Shown here: in pieces, positions 11,501 through 23,400 of the stretch
Layout: each line of letters starts with the position of its first letter
Numbering within the stretch: position 1 is the stretch's first letter
DNA from: Mya arenaria
Taxonomy: Eukaryota > Mollusca > Bivalvia > Myida > Myidae
Length of the DNA: 64,000 nt
NCBI RefSeq assembly: GCF_026914265.1
Contig: NC_069138.1
Span: 29,534,262 to 29,598,261, forward strand
Direction of reading: 5' to 3'
Position numbers and translations under genes: made by a program
The notes under the pieces: model-generated
Told to the model about the DNA's origin: nothing
What the model saw: only the letters and a program-made list of their open reading frames with translations
Database searches by the model: none

Positions 11501-14500
11501 CTCATTTCTTTTCTAGCTTGACACAGATGGGTTTATAAAGCTACAGGAAGCGATACAACCAGACTGGTTTCAGTGTATGTCAGATGCGGATACAGACAAG
11601 ATGAGCACAAAAAAACGTGCAATAAAGGCTGTGGATAGGACACTCATCTTTCTCGAAGATATTATGGAAAAACGGGGCAAGTCTAAGGTATTCCCACTGG
11701 AATGATGAACTTAACAGCTAATTTAGTACAAAGCTTTTAATATTATGCCCCCCTTCGAAGAAGAGGGGTATATTGCTTTGCGAATGTCGGACGGTTGGTT
11801 GGTAGGTCGGTCCGTTTGATGACCTGGACATATGGTCATCAAACTTGACCCCTATTGATTTTAGTGCTCATCGGGTCAAAGGTCAAGGTCACAGTGACCT
11901 TAAATGATAAAAGAATTTTAAAGCAGGTCTGAGTGATAACTCAACAATGCCTAGACCTATGGTCATCAAACTTGATATGGAAGTTGGGTCTGAACAGTAG
12001 ATGACCCCTAATATTTTTGAGGGTTATCCGGCCAAAGGTCAAGGTCACAGTGACCTTGATTGGTTAAAGGTTCACCGAGTTTGGGCCTGACCAGTAGATA
12101 ACCCCTATTGATTTTAAGGGTCAAAGGTCAAGGTCACAGTGACCTTGAATGATAAAAGGTTCTCCGAGCGATAACTCAACAATGCCTGCACCAATGGCCC
12201 TCAAACCTGACTTGGGGGTTGGGCCTGACCAATAGATGACCCTATTGATTTTAGGGGTCAAAGGTCAAGGTCACAGTGACCTTGAATGTGAAAATTTGTT
12301 CGAATGATAACTCGACAATGCCTGCACCCATTGCCCTCAAACTTGACTTCGGGTTGCGTCTGACCTGTAGATGACCTCTCATGATTTTAGGGGTCATTGG
12401 GTCAAAGGTCAAGGTCACAGTGATCTTGAACAAATAAAGTTGTCTGTGTGATAACTTGACAATGCCTGCACCCATGGCTCTCAAACTTGACATTCAGGTT
12501 TTTGGTGACCAGCTGATGACTCCTATGGATTTTGAGGTCATAGAGTCAAAGGTAAGAACAACTTGCCCTCGATATTTCTGTTTGATAACTATTGGGTATA
12601 CATTCATATAAAAGGAAAAAGGAATTACATTTAGTTATTTTCATATTTTACAGGTTTTACAGAAGAGCTGTGTGTTTGGCAGTCTTGTAGGAGGTTATCA
12701 TGCACGCCAGAGAGAAAAATGTGTTCAAGAAACTGTTGCCATGGGCGTTGATGGTAATTAACAAATTTTGTTAACTGATTAAACTGTGGTCAGACAGGGC
12801 TTTTCTATAGTACCTACAGGTCCGACTATCGGACCCATTCCCAAAGCAAAATATTAGATATTTTTCCCAATCCTCGGAAAAAAATCACAGTCAAAGGTAT
12901 TATTTTTTTTATTTTATTTTTTATGATAGTCTTTTTACCTGTACTGCTTCATTCAACATACTAATAAATGATGTAATGTAATGTTTTGGGAATAATTGAA
13001 TTCAGAAATCATTGATTTTCATCACATTCAGAGATCTATCATTATGAAATATTATCTGGTGTCATAATTTATTGTAATAGATATTTACAACCCAAGGATT
13101 GATATTTCAGCCATTTTAGGTCGTTCCAAAGGGAAAAGAAACTTATATTTAATAATTTCCTCATTTGCAGGAGACTGAAAAGCTTGGTCTTTTAACTGTA
13201 CAATTTCCCAATTTAGGCATATTGGTGACGCAAATTTTCCCAAAATGTCTAGGGTCTTTTTCCCAAAATGGGCAGAAAAAGCCCTGCCAGATAAGAACCA
13301 GCTTCCCGACTTGGTTGGTCCAGCATTGGTTTCAGTCCCACCACTGGAGCACTTTCCTCCCAGGTTAATTCTACTTGTTTGTGAAGAGTATTGTTCATAT
13401 TAAGGAGTTGAATATTAATCTGAATCAGTTGAGTCTAAACAAACAAGCTCAGCAAAAAATGGTCTACTTAAGTCTAATTCCAAGCTGCATTGAGCCTGTG
13501 TTAAGTTTATTTTAGTACAGGAAGAAAAATAGTGCTGTTTTGGTTGTCATTTTTTGATGAATTTGTTTAGACTTTATCACAAAACATGGAATGATACGGT
13601 GTACTTTTTGTACTGCTTACAATAATAATAATTATTGGATGGATGTGCCTCTGCCCACAATCTTTACAAACAGCCCTCTTTTTAAAGATTTTATTAGCTT
13701 TTTGCTATTTTTGTAAAGAAACAAAACTAGGTATTCAGGTGGCAGCATGCACAAACATATACCTTGGCCATTACTGAAAAATGTTAAGGCATTCAGATAA
13801 AATTGTGTACAAATATTGCCAGAGACAAAACACACAGGAGTATCAAGAACCATAACTCTGGCGTAAATAGTTGTACAGTTATCTCCCTTTTTCACTGAAA
13901 ATAAACAGTGGCTGTCGAGATGAGCATCAGCATCCAATTGCGGTGCAAATTGTCAACAAAAATTTCTGAAAGCAATTTCTTTAAACTGTTATCTTTACTT
14001 TATAAAGGCACTGCAGTGCAGTATTTAGGCCTGCTGGCCTAGTATTTCTTCCAAACTCATCACTGCATAATCATAACCGAATCAACCCAAAACATTTTAT
14101 TATTTTTTACAGGTTTTGTGATAGAAGGGTTCCATAGTGGTGGAGCAAAAACAGAGGAGTTTGACGTGGAGGATGTAGCAGATCTTATCAAATCAACAAT
14201 GGTAAACCTTAAACAATTCATGTTCTCTATAATAATTCTTAGCTTGTCTTTTTGCAAAAAAAAATCTAGGTTTTATGATAAGTTTGGTGTCTTTGTCGGC
14301 CAGAGACAAAACGCATAATATTATGTGTGGCAAGGCCCACAAAAATTATTATGCGCCTTTTGACCAAAATTCTGATGGGAATTCGCAGGGCTTTAAAAAT
14401 TTGACAATTTGCTGGTCTGGACCAATTTTTACCTCGCTGGACCGATTTAGTATATAAAAATCAGTCCGATTTTTTTTTATAATTCAGGGATAATTCTAGT

Positions 14501-17500
14501 AAGCAATTTCCGCGATTTCTCGCATAAAAATTGCTCAAATCGCATACAAATTACATAAATGCGAGAAATTCTCGCGCTTGATCACAGTTTGTGCCTTTTC
14601 CCTTTTGTTGTTTTACAAAATAAAGCATCATAGTCGCAGATAGGTTCTTGTTTATATTTATTGAATTACACATGAATTGCCTCCCCTTCATTTAATGCAT
14701 TTGTCTTAATATCGAATGTTTTGATCGATATCATCCATGCACTAAGTCTTGTTTTCAGGCATTTTTGCGACCCAGAATAATTTTGTTTACGTGAGCTACC
14801 AATGCATTTTAAATGCGTCTACAAGATCGGAAGCATCAAAATGTCTAATCAGAAAACGTTGTTTGCATTCTTGTAAAAGCCTCTGGACCAAAATAAAATA
14901 CCAGGTTTAGATGAAAACAACAATGGAAAGCCTTCATATCACAAAAAAAGTCAATGCACCTTTCAGCAAAAATGGCTTAATCCTATTTTTTGCTCAAGTA
15001 TAACAAGTATGAATGTTGATGCTATCTGAACTGTAAACCCTTTCAAGTCAAACAAGTGTATATATTATATCTATCAAGTTACTGTTATGGATTGGTTTAT
15101 CACTGCGTTTTATTATCCATGTATTATAAAAATCTCACTGAAATTAAAATTCTCTCGCCAATTTTGGACAAATGGGAGCAATTCTCTTATTGAAACTCTG
15201 ACATAGAAGAATTATCCCTGTAATTTCGGTCCAAAATTGTTTTAAGTCAATGAAAAAGGTAAAACTTGTAATACACAAACCATGCATGTCATTTAACTGT
15301 GGTATTAACATGCATTCTCTTGAATGATTCATGTTCTGAATTGCTAGTAATATTCATTTCAACTTTGCACTGCTTTGTCTAACAGGAACAGCAGAGGAGT
15401 TTGAAGTTAAATTTTAAGTTTGTAAATGGCTTTAAAGGATAGTTTAAGGAATGTTTGGCATGACAATCCCTGCTGTGCATCTCCTGCTAATTGCACTGAT
15501 GTAACAGTTTCCTGTTTATTTGTTTATTGGCTCAGGGCCATTTAGGGTCCATTTCTATAACAAAACCTCCAAAACTGCACTGGAGGATATTCAGATCAGA
15601 GATCTGATAAGACAATTAGGCAATAAGATTAAGATCAATACACAGAGGTTGTGTTCAATACACGGTTTTTGGGGGAAGGGGTGGGGGCGTTCACTTATAG
15701 AAGGATTATAGAAGTAAGATTTTTCTGGGTTTTCCAGTTTCCACTCTTGAGTAAAACCACATTTAGACACACTGGATATTTCAACTACTTGTAGTATTGC
15801 AAGGTTAAATACTCAACATTGCTTCTCTTGTAGAAGTTATTACCAGAGATGTGTCTGATGCATGGAGTCGGAAGGCCAGCCAGTGTACTAAAGACTTGTA
15901 ACAATTACTTGTATACCTGTATTATTCTTCATTCCCTCTCTTGTAGAAGTTGTTACCGGAGAATTGTCCTCGTGTGATGCACGGAGTCTGGAGACCAGAC
16001 AGGGTCCTTGAGGCTGTCGAGATGGGTGTCGACATCTTCGACTCCTCGTATCCTTTTGTTGTTACTGTATTTTTTGTTGCAAAAAACATTAACCAGTAAT
16101 GTTTACAAGTGCCCTTAATTTCTGTTTTATAGTTTCTCATAAGTTATTAACTCAACTAACTGGTCAGCTGCAGCCAAATTTATGAAACTGATTCAAAATC
16201 TTTGGTGATGTACAATTTGGCAAAAATGTTTATTGATTGATCAATATAGATCCACTATTAACCTATTTAATCATAATTTCAGTGTGCAATCTAGAGTTAT
16301 TTTCTGGGACTCATGCTCATGTACATTGCTTATGTCCAATTCATTTTTATAATCTTTAACCCTCTGCAGTTACCCATATGTGTTAACAGAGCGAAGTCAT
16401 GCTCTTGTGTTCAACTTTCAATACAAACCCAACCCAGAGGCCCTGACAGAGGACAGGCAAAACAATGAGGGATTTACGATAGACCTGAAAGAAAAAAGGT
16501 AATGTTAGGTTCATAGTCACATTTTTAGGGAAATTTACAGTAAACTTTGAGCAAACTGTTATTTCAGTGAAATAATAGAAGAGAGTTTGACAAATAACAT
16601 GAATAATGTGTACTGTGACTTTGACTGTAAAATATTATGCCTAAAGCCAGGATTCAAATGATTTTTGTAAGGGTGAGATTAGACCTCTCATCGTTTTTGA
16701 CACACATGTTAACAACAGCCATTAGGTTTGAAAGAAAAATAACTGCTGTTTAAGCACGTTTTTGATACAAAAACGATAGATGTATATTCCAAGTGTTGTA
16801 GACGAATGTGTGCATACGTGTATTCTATTTTCGTTCCAGATATGCAGATGACTTCAGCCCTTTACTCTCGGGCTGCACTTGCTTCAGTTGTACAAACTAT
16901 ACTCGGGCTTACATGAACCATCTTTTCAACACCTCAGAACTCCTGGGATCCATTCTCCTCATGCTGTAAGCCTTTTCAGCTTGTCTGGGGTTTTTTGTCG
17001 TAGGCTTCATAGAGTTAGCATTGTCGTCTGAATGCAAAACCTTAAACCTAAAAAACTGTTTACATGAAATTTGGTACAAATGTTGTCAGAGACAAAACAC
17101 ACATTTATAGCAAGGTCCATATCTCTGGTTTTAATAATTGTCGAGTCATATCCCTTTTTTACTGAAATAAAGAAGACAAATGTTTGCATTTGCTCTTGTT
17201 GTAAATAATTAATCTGAAAGTGAAATTTAAGTTTGCAGTGGTAAAATTAGCCGACTTATGGTTCGATTGATGTATATTCAATTATGTTTAATTGCCAATT
17301 GTTAAGGGTACCCTTATGGTCAACTAAGTAAGGCTAATAGTGTATACCCACATTGAGTACTATACCTGGTAAGGTTTTAGCCAAGTTTTAAGGACCGGGT
17401 GCTAAAGGCAAAAAGAGTCATTGTATAGGGCTGCAAAGAACTTGAACATTAAAAATTCAATAGAAAATGTAAGGAATTGTGTTTAATTGATGTATGTTAG

Positions 17501-18275
17501 GATTCAAGTGCCAATTATGTAAAATGTATATGTATTTATAATCTTATTACAAGTAAAAAACAAAATTCTATGAATGCAGAAGGGTGGCTATGCTGGTCTC
17601 TAGAAGGCATGATACCAAAATGGATATGGTGCAACACCCTTCCTTAACTATCTAGTTCAAACACTTACTGCATTATGTGGTCACCTGCCTTAAAGCTGCA
17701 CTCTCACAGATTTACCATTTCTACAACTTTAAAAAAAAAAAAAATTCTTGGAAAGAGCAAATTTTTGCGAAAATATCTTTAAACCAGATGGCTGACAAAA
17801 AATCAGATCGTAGATTTTCATATTTCTGTTCGAAATTTAATGTTTTATGACTTAAACCGTTACTAACGGTTTAAGAAAAATGCATTAAACATCAATTTTT
17901 GAACTTTAATATAAAAATCTGCAATCTCATTTTTTGTCAGCAGTCGTATATAACTGGTTTCCATGGATTTTCGCAAAGATTGGTTTGTTCCAAGACAAAA
18001 AATAAATAAGTTGTCAAAACGTTCAATCTGTGAGAGTGCAGCTTTAAGCAGCTAGTGTGGCTGTTTCCCCTAGGTACTGCTTAATACTGTATACACAGGC
18101 TGATACATGAGATGTATTGTCCCAATGTTTCTATTGAAATGCATGCCTTGTATATTTCAGGCACAACTTCCACCAATATTTTGGGTTTTTTTCCACCATC
18201 AGAGAAGCTTTGGCCGAAGACAGATTTCAAGATCTTGTGAAATGTGTGTTATCTCAGATTGAAATAAAACCTTGA
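8545..18275 (+). CDS. QTRT2: Queuine tRNA-ribosyltransferase accessory subunit 2, complete, ten exons, 400 aa
   Basis: Exons: 8545-8665, 9398-9479, 10154-10322, 11517-11687, 12654-12753, 14113-14201, 15947-16047, 16370-16498, 16840-16965, 18161-18275. All have GT-AG junctions and the phases close exactly to 1203 nt. An adjacent in-frame ATG at 8542 could add one Met; a 5' UTR exon probably begins at 8519 after AAACAG. Family landmarks: an N-terminus with GARLGKLSEMGRQG, GVPAM, QPDWFQCMSD, PNPEAL, and the zinc motif C333-x-C335-x2-C338 with H364, the same spacing as in the human protein (415 aa). Known role: non-catalytic partner of QTRT1, exchanging guanine-34 for queuine in tRNAs Asp, Asn, His and Tyr, with reported mitochondrial association. 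Several introns are full of repeats. AATAAA at 18263 overlaps the last codons; another follows near 18549. Confidence 0.97.
8760..9170. repeat. Probable dispersed repeat in QTRT2 intron 1
   Basis: The segment carries phrases such as CCAATCTTTACCAAACT and AGAGTTATGGCCCTTGA, and shows two internally similar halves (CTTACTAAAACA... and CTTTACCAAACT...). Such phrases recur in many bivalve introns (general knowledge). An ORF at 8750-9097 is a by-product. Confidence 0.4.
10490..11335. repeat. 37-bp tandem repeat, about 22 copies, in QTRT2 intron 3
   Basis: The unit is built from CTGAACTCAGACTTGATACT and GTTTGTAATTATGGCCC; the spacing between ATGG motifs is 37 bp (10528, 10565, and so on). Variants (ACACAG/ATTCAG, GATACTG/GAGACTG) recur in blocks, which suggests that multi-unit segments were duplicated. 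The distal copies after 11210 are decayed. Confidence 0.95.
11745..12560. mobile_element. Dispersed element with about six 130-bp units carrying ERE-like palindromes, QTRT2 intron 4
   Basis: Begins with TATGCCCCCCTTCGAAG and holds repeated units with GGTCAAAGGTCAAGGTCA, CAGTGACCTTGA, GATAACTCAACAATGCCTG and CTCAAACTTGAC. It shares the CCCCC-TTCG start and GGTCAAGGTCA core with the element at 3190-4500, so it is probably a related Helitron-like element. AGGTCAcagTGACCT occurs perfectly at 11886, 12042, 12131 and 12268, and with one change at 12412. Confidence 0.7.
13155..13361 (+). other. Coding-like fragment in QTRT2 intron 5
   Basis: A frame including LPDKNQLPDLVGPALVSV, then PPLEHFPPR, ends at a possible donor (CCCAG|GTTAAT). 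It interrupts no known part of QTRT2: exons 5 and 6 already join into a continuous family match. It could be a cryptic exon, a fragment of another gene, or chance. Confidence 0.2.
13640..13940 (-). repeat. Dispersed repeat copy in QTRT2 intron 5
   Basis: Read on the minus strand it contains a phrase similar to one near 17010-17180 and, on the plus strand, near 62060-62285: a KKG-type start, then VSGNICTQF / VSDNICTKF / VSGNMCTKF. The translation is only a convenient marker; the DNA similarity shows a non-coding dispersed element with at least three copies here. Confidence 0.5.
15834..15900 (+). pseudogene. Decayed tandem duplicate of QTRT2 exon 7
   Basis: A copy of the first two thirds of exon 7 lies 113 bp upstream of the real exon (15947). 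It keeps the acceptor (CTTCTCTTGTAG vs CCTCTCTTGTAG) and reads KLLPEMCLMHGVGRPASVLK where exon 7 reads KLLPENCPRVMHGVWRPDRV. There is a 6-nt deletion, the invariant-looking Trp is lost, and there is no matching donor, so inclusion would not yield a normal protein. The duplicated segment includes the polypyrimidine tract. Confidence 0.8.
17690..18047. mobile_element. TTAA-flanked palindromic MITE, family A (full length), QTRT2 intron 9
   Basis: Ends are TTAA-AGCTGCACTCTCACAG and the complementary CTGTGAGAGTGCAGCT-TTAA. An inner pair of palindromic parts surrounds CCGTTACTAACGGTTTAAG. Other copies: 39202, 39736, 52987, 61696 and the truncated 63917. TTAA on both sides in each full copy suggests a piggyBac-like target site, though it could be part of the terminal repeat. 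Confidence 0.85.
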
Positions 18276-20415
18276 CAGTAATTTTATTTCTGATTTGCCC
18301 CGTTGTTCTGGCCTAAAAAAAATACATTTGGTTCGGGTTACCCGACCCTACCTACGGAATAGGCGCCGACCCTACCGTTTTTATAGTCAGTTTGAAAAAA
18401 AAAATGAAAAACTAAAAAAAAAAAATTATTTTTTTTGGCTTTTTTTTTTGGCTTTTCAATATGTAGTTTAAAACCTTAAATGCTTATATAGAAGATAACT
18501 TTAACACCATTCTCCAATGATGAAAATGACATTCTTATATAAAGCCTAATAAAAAAAAAGAATAAAAAAAAAAAAAAGGCTACCTATTTTTGAAAAGGAT
18601 GTAACCCTAACCAAAAAGGTCAATCCCAGAACGAGGCTGCTTGTCCTACGGAAAGACCCTCCATTGGCGTATAAAGCCAATTGACCAGAACTCCATATAA
18701 GTTTACGTTGTTTACAAATATGAAGGCCGCGGAATATAAAATGAAAGTTTTTGGGGGTTTTCTTTGTTCATAATGTATTACTTTTTGTCTATTTGAAAAG
18801 AGGAATTTTAAAGGCCCATATGGTGAAATTCAGGGTCTGGCGCGCGTAGTGGTTATGACAAAATAGAACTAAAATGCCCCGGCTATTACTTTAGCAAACA
18901 TTATAATAGTTTACTACAACTTTTAAAAGATGTAGTTTGGTAATCGAATATGCGAATATTCGTTTGAAAGAATTACCGAATATTCGAATATCAATTTTGC
19001 CATTCGTTTGCATCCCTACTAATAAGGTTAGATAAAAAAAGATACCAGATTTTTATACATACTATATTCATATATTTTAAGGTACATTAACAACACAGTA
19101 ATGCAAGAATCATAAACAGTGATAATCAGAAACTGAAACTATATCCAGAATCTTCCATAAATACAATGTACACCATCATTTACTTTAAAACACAATTTAT
19201 ATCAGCATGAACTTTTTATAAGTCAGCTGCAGCTGAAATTCTTACAACATGAGCACTACATTCATACAACAAAAGGACCAAATAAAAAGTCAACGCTGTT
19301 GTCTGTTGTTTCTCCCCAGGTAAAACAAGGGACATAACTTCATGATTACTACATACAGAGTTATGAGCCTTACTATACATCTGCATATTCTCACTGATAT
19401 AAGGTATATATTAAGTTTCATTTGAATATATTGAACAGCTTTTTAGTAATGGCCAATGTGACACATAAACCAAGGCTATGACAATATCAGAACTTTTGTT
19501 TGAAAACAGACAAGCTTAAAAATTAACAAATAATATTGCACATATTGATCAACTATTAAGGCGATAAGATATCTTTAATCTGTATTATGATGGCGTGTTG
19601 AATCAACTAGGTACCATTGTGTTCCCTCACGGGGTACAAACTCCTTGAAAATTAACAGATTGGGAATGTGCTGTAAATTGTCTGAACATTCTTGTAAGTA
19701 AAGATTTCCATAACTTATAAGGTGTTATGAATTCTAGCCAGTAATTGCTGAGAAAAAGCCTGGACGCGAATGGACCTCTTACACTACATATCGATTGAAA
19801 AAGCCATTACTCAGTGAAAAATCACTGAACCTTAACGTGCTGAAAATATTACCATCTCCTGTAAGTAAAGCTTCCCCATAAGGGGTCATTGAAATTAAAA
19901 GCTTTAATAGCTCAGAAAAAGCTGTGACACAAATAGTGTGACAGGCTGGTCTTATATCAAACAAGAGAAGTTAAAAGGGCCATAACTGTGTGAAAAACAC
20001 CAAGCTGGAACATGCTGATAATACATGTATGTTCATCTTTCATCCTAAAGTTACCCATAATCTTTCTTCGAATACCAGCCACTGTTTGCTCAGAAAAAGA
20101 CTGAACACGAGTTGGAAGCATGGATGGATGCACTGAGGATGTGGCAAGTATATGCTCCAAAAGCATAAATCTACATTAATCACTCCCCTATTTAAAGCTG
20201 TAAATAATATAAAGTTTAACACAGTGGAAGTCTTCACTAGTTTTCATCATCTCTTGAAACCGCATTTACAAATATTTTGAAGAACTATCCCCAATTAACT
20301 TGTTCTTATGTACAAAAATAAAGACTTCAGCATGTAATTACAAATATGCAAAGCACTGGAATGCATCAATGTCATTAATCCCACATCTTTTTTCATACAT
20401 TATCCTTGTTTCATT
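18276..20415. other. QTRT2-SNAPIN convergent spacer
   Basis: Holds the 3' ends of two convergent genes. 18300-18620 is a dispersed repeat with CGGGTTACCCGACCCTACC and poly-A/T tracts, similar to a segment at 63075-63200. 18940-19015 has repeated CGAATATTCG motifs. 19240-20170 contains several loosely repeated phrases such as CATAACTNTGTGA and AAGTAAAG-TTCC, typical of decayed dispersed repeats. No gene seen. Confidence 0.5.
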
Positions 20416-23400
20416 CTATTTTGGCCTTCCGGGGTCCAGTGTGGCTTTCCGGCGGGCTGTCTCTTTTGAAACATTGCTGTACAGTTTATTCAATCGCTCC
20501 TGGAAGAAAAAAGCATTTCTGTTAAATAATTACAAAATAACAATTTGGAATTTTTAACTACTGTTTGGGACAATCTTAATTTTTCATCATTCAAAAAAAC
20601 CATTAATTTCAAAAGAATGAAAAATTGGAATTTTTAACTGCTGTTTGGGGCAATTTTAATTTTTCATCATTAAAAAGACCATTAATTTCGAAAGATTGAA
20701 TATTTGGAATTTTTAACTGCTTTTTATAGCGACATTCTTTATTTTTCATTATTCAAAGAACATTTATTTTAAAAGAATGGATTTTTAAAGCATTAAGTAG
20801 TGCAAGTGTTCACTCCGCTCTAACTGCATGCTGAGCGATTTATATTTCCAGAACATGAAAAGACCATCATTAATCGGTTAATAAGAAATATTTGACAAAA
20901 ACACTCATTTTGAACAGACTTATATGATTACAGTTCACGACATGCACATAGGCTCATGGACTTCAATGTAAAATAGTATGCAGCCTTGTGTTGTTCCTAT
21001 GAATGATTATAATCAAAAATTGATCAAATTGTCAACTATCAATAGCAATTTTAGTAAAGAATTATGAAAAATTGTTTAGTGAAAATATATTAAAAGCTGT
21101 TTTTCATTCACACGCTATTTCTTTTTGAACCAAGTAACTTCCCCTGCATGTCATCAAAATTAGTACTCCTTTTAAAATATGTCAACTTATTATTAATGCA
21201 CTTAATCAAAGGTAGATCAATGAAAAGAACATGCAATTAAATAAGACACAAGGAACATTTAGGGCATTTCTGTTGGTAATAAACTAGGTTTGGTTTAATA
21301 TTGCTTTCACAAACTGTGTGGTTGTTTTGACAGTTTCAAATGAAATGAAAACCAGTTTTATCGTTTTGTTTACGAAACTGATTTTTAAAACTACCGAAAA
21401 CCCCTTCGGAGGCGGTTTAGTCAGATTTGAAGAAATTTAGAAACAATGGCTACATGCAGAAGCACTATCATGTTTTTGAAGCTGTACACAAAACCATGCA
21501 TTTGTAACTTCAAGCAAATCTTTCAAAACAGATTTCCAAACTGCCGTTTCAACCCAAAACTGAAACTAGTTTGGTACGAACAAAACCTCGCTTAGTTTTA
21601 TAATATTATGGGCAAAATGCAAATTGGAATTAAATTGGAAGTATGTATATATGCATGAACATGTTTGAATATATCGATCATAGAACGGTTCCAATCTCCA
21701 ACAATCAATGATAAAATTTGGTCAGATTCCCAACACTATTGCCAGCAGAAACTTTGTGGTCTAAGTAATACCTGAACGTTTTGCAGTATGTTGTTGACCA
21801 GCATCACACGGCGCCTTGAGTTGTTTAGTTTCTTCACATATGATTCCAGGTCAACCGGAACTTGCTGGTTCTCAGAAATTACATGCAAATCTGCAACCGT
21901 AATTTAAAAAATACTTTCTTGCTTTCCCATCTCATTCTCTGGCCATCACTTGTCAACTGTGTCTGACTGAGTTATTCAATAATAGTTTAGTTCAAAATTA
22001 TTTATTTAACAGTTTTATATGAAATAAATAAATACAAAAACTCTAGAAAAAACTAGATTTACAGTTATATTTTTAGGATGACCTTCAGATCAGGTTTTGT
22101 AGGGGTATTGGTACCGCCCGAAAGGGGGCTGTGAAATATACTGAGTACAACCATAGTGAAACAATTATTATGCACCAGTCAAGCTTAAACCCCCCCCCCC
22201 AGGGTCCTGGGGGATAGCGTGGGACCTGGAGGGTGGGGGATTACAATTGACTGGTGCATTACACAAGTGTGGTCTTATACTGAAGGGGAGAGGAAACTGA
22301 CTTGTCTGACTAGGTAAATACAAACCAAATTTATATGCACCAAGGCTTGAATACAAACCCTGTTCAACTTGTTGGAAGGAGAGTACCTTTACCACTTTGA
22401 TAACCAGGCCCACATTTCTCTAAATTTTTAAAGCTTAACAGGCTTATGTAGCTTATTTCCATTAGACAAAACATACTTAATACTGTGATTTTGGTAATTA
22501 AATATGGTTTATTATGATAACCATAAAAGAAATTTCTATTGTAAGTCTTATAACTCTTAATGAAGTTTATAAACATGAATTTAAGACAAAGAAAAATAGT
22601 GAGCTTAGCTTAATCCTAATATAAGGGAGTTAAGAAGTTTCGAGAAACTGGGGCCAGGCATATCATAGTTTTCACTAAGTGTCATTGTGTACCAAAGAAA
22701 TGATTGACAAAAACACACAATAATGCAAATCAGTTAAACTCACTAAATCCAACGATAAAATGTCAGCTTCATCTTGTTTTTCAATTTTATTGAATCTTAA
22801 TTACTGTGAAATCATAATTATTCGTGGGACATTACAATCATTGATTTTGTGAGTTGGCTTATTGACGAATTCAAAATCACAACACAAATTTGACCTTTAA
22901 TTCTGAAATCATAATATCTATGTAAAAGGGTATCCAAACCCTTGAAGAATAAACATGGTTGCGGCATACGAGTTTTAAATACATAAATCATTGTATATTT
23001 TTCCATTAATATGGTTTACATTATATATTATTTAACCACAATGATAATAAAATAAATTCACTTATTAGTACCTGCATTCAGTTTTTTTTGTAAGACATAA
23101 CAAGCCATTTGGCACATGTAAAACGTGCTGTGTGTTTGAGTGTCGCCACTTGATCTTGTTTCTTTGATCAAATATTTAATTGATTATTTAATAAAACACC
23201 CTTACTATATTTTCACAGTTTGCAAAAACACTAAATTGTCATTCAATGGCTTCACTATTTTATATCCAAGATTATAATTATAGACTTTAAATTACCGATC
23301 AAGCGATTATTGACATGGGCATCATATTGTCCCATTATAGAGTCATAAACTGTGTTGCATTGCGTAGATGATACATAGCAAAAGATAGGTGCACAGAGAA

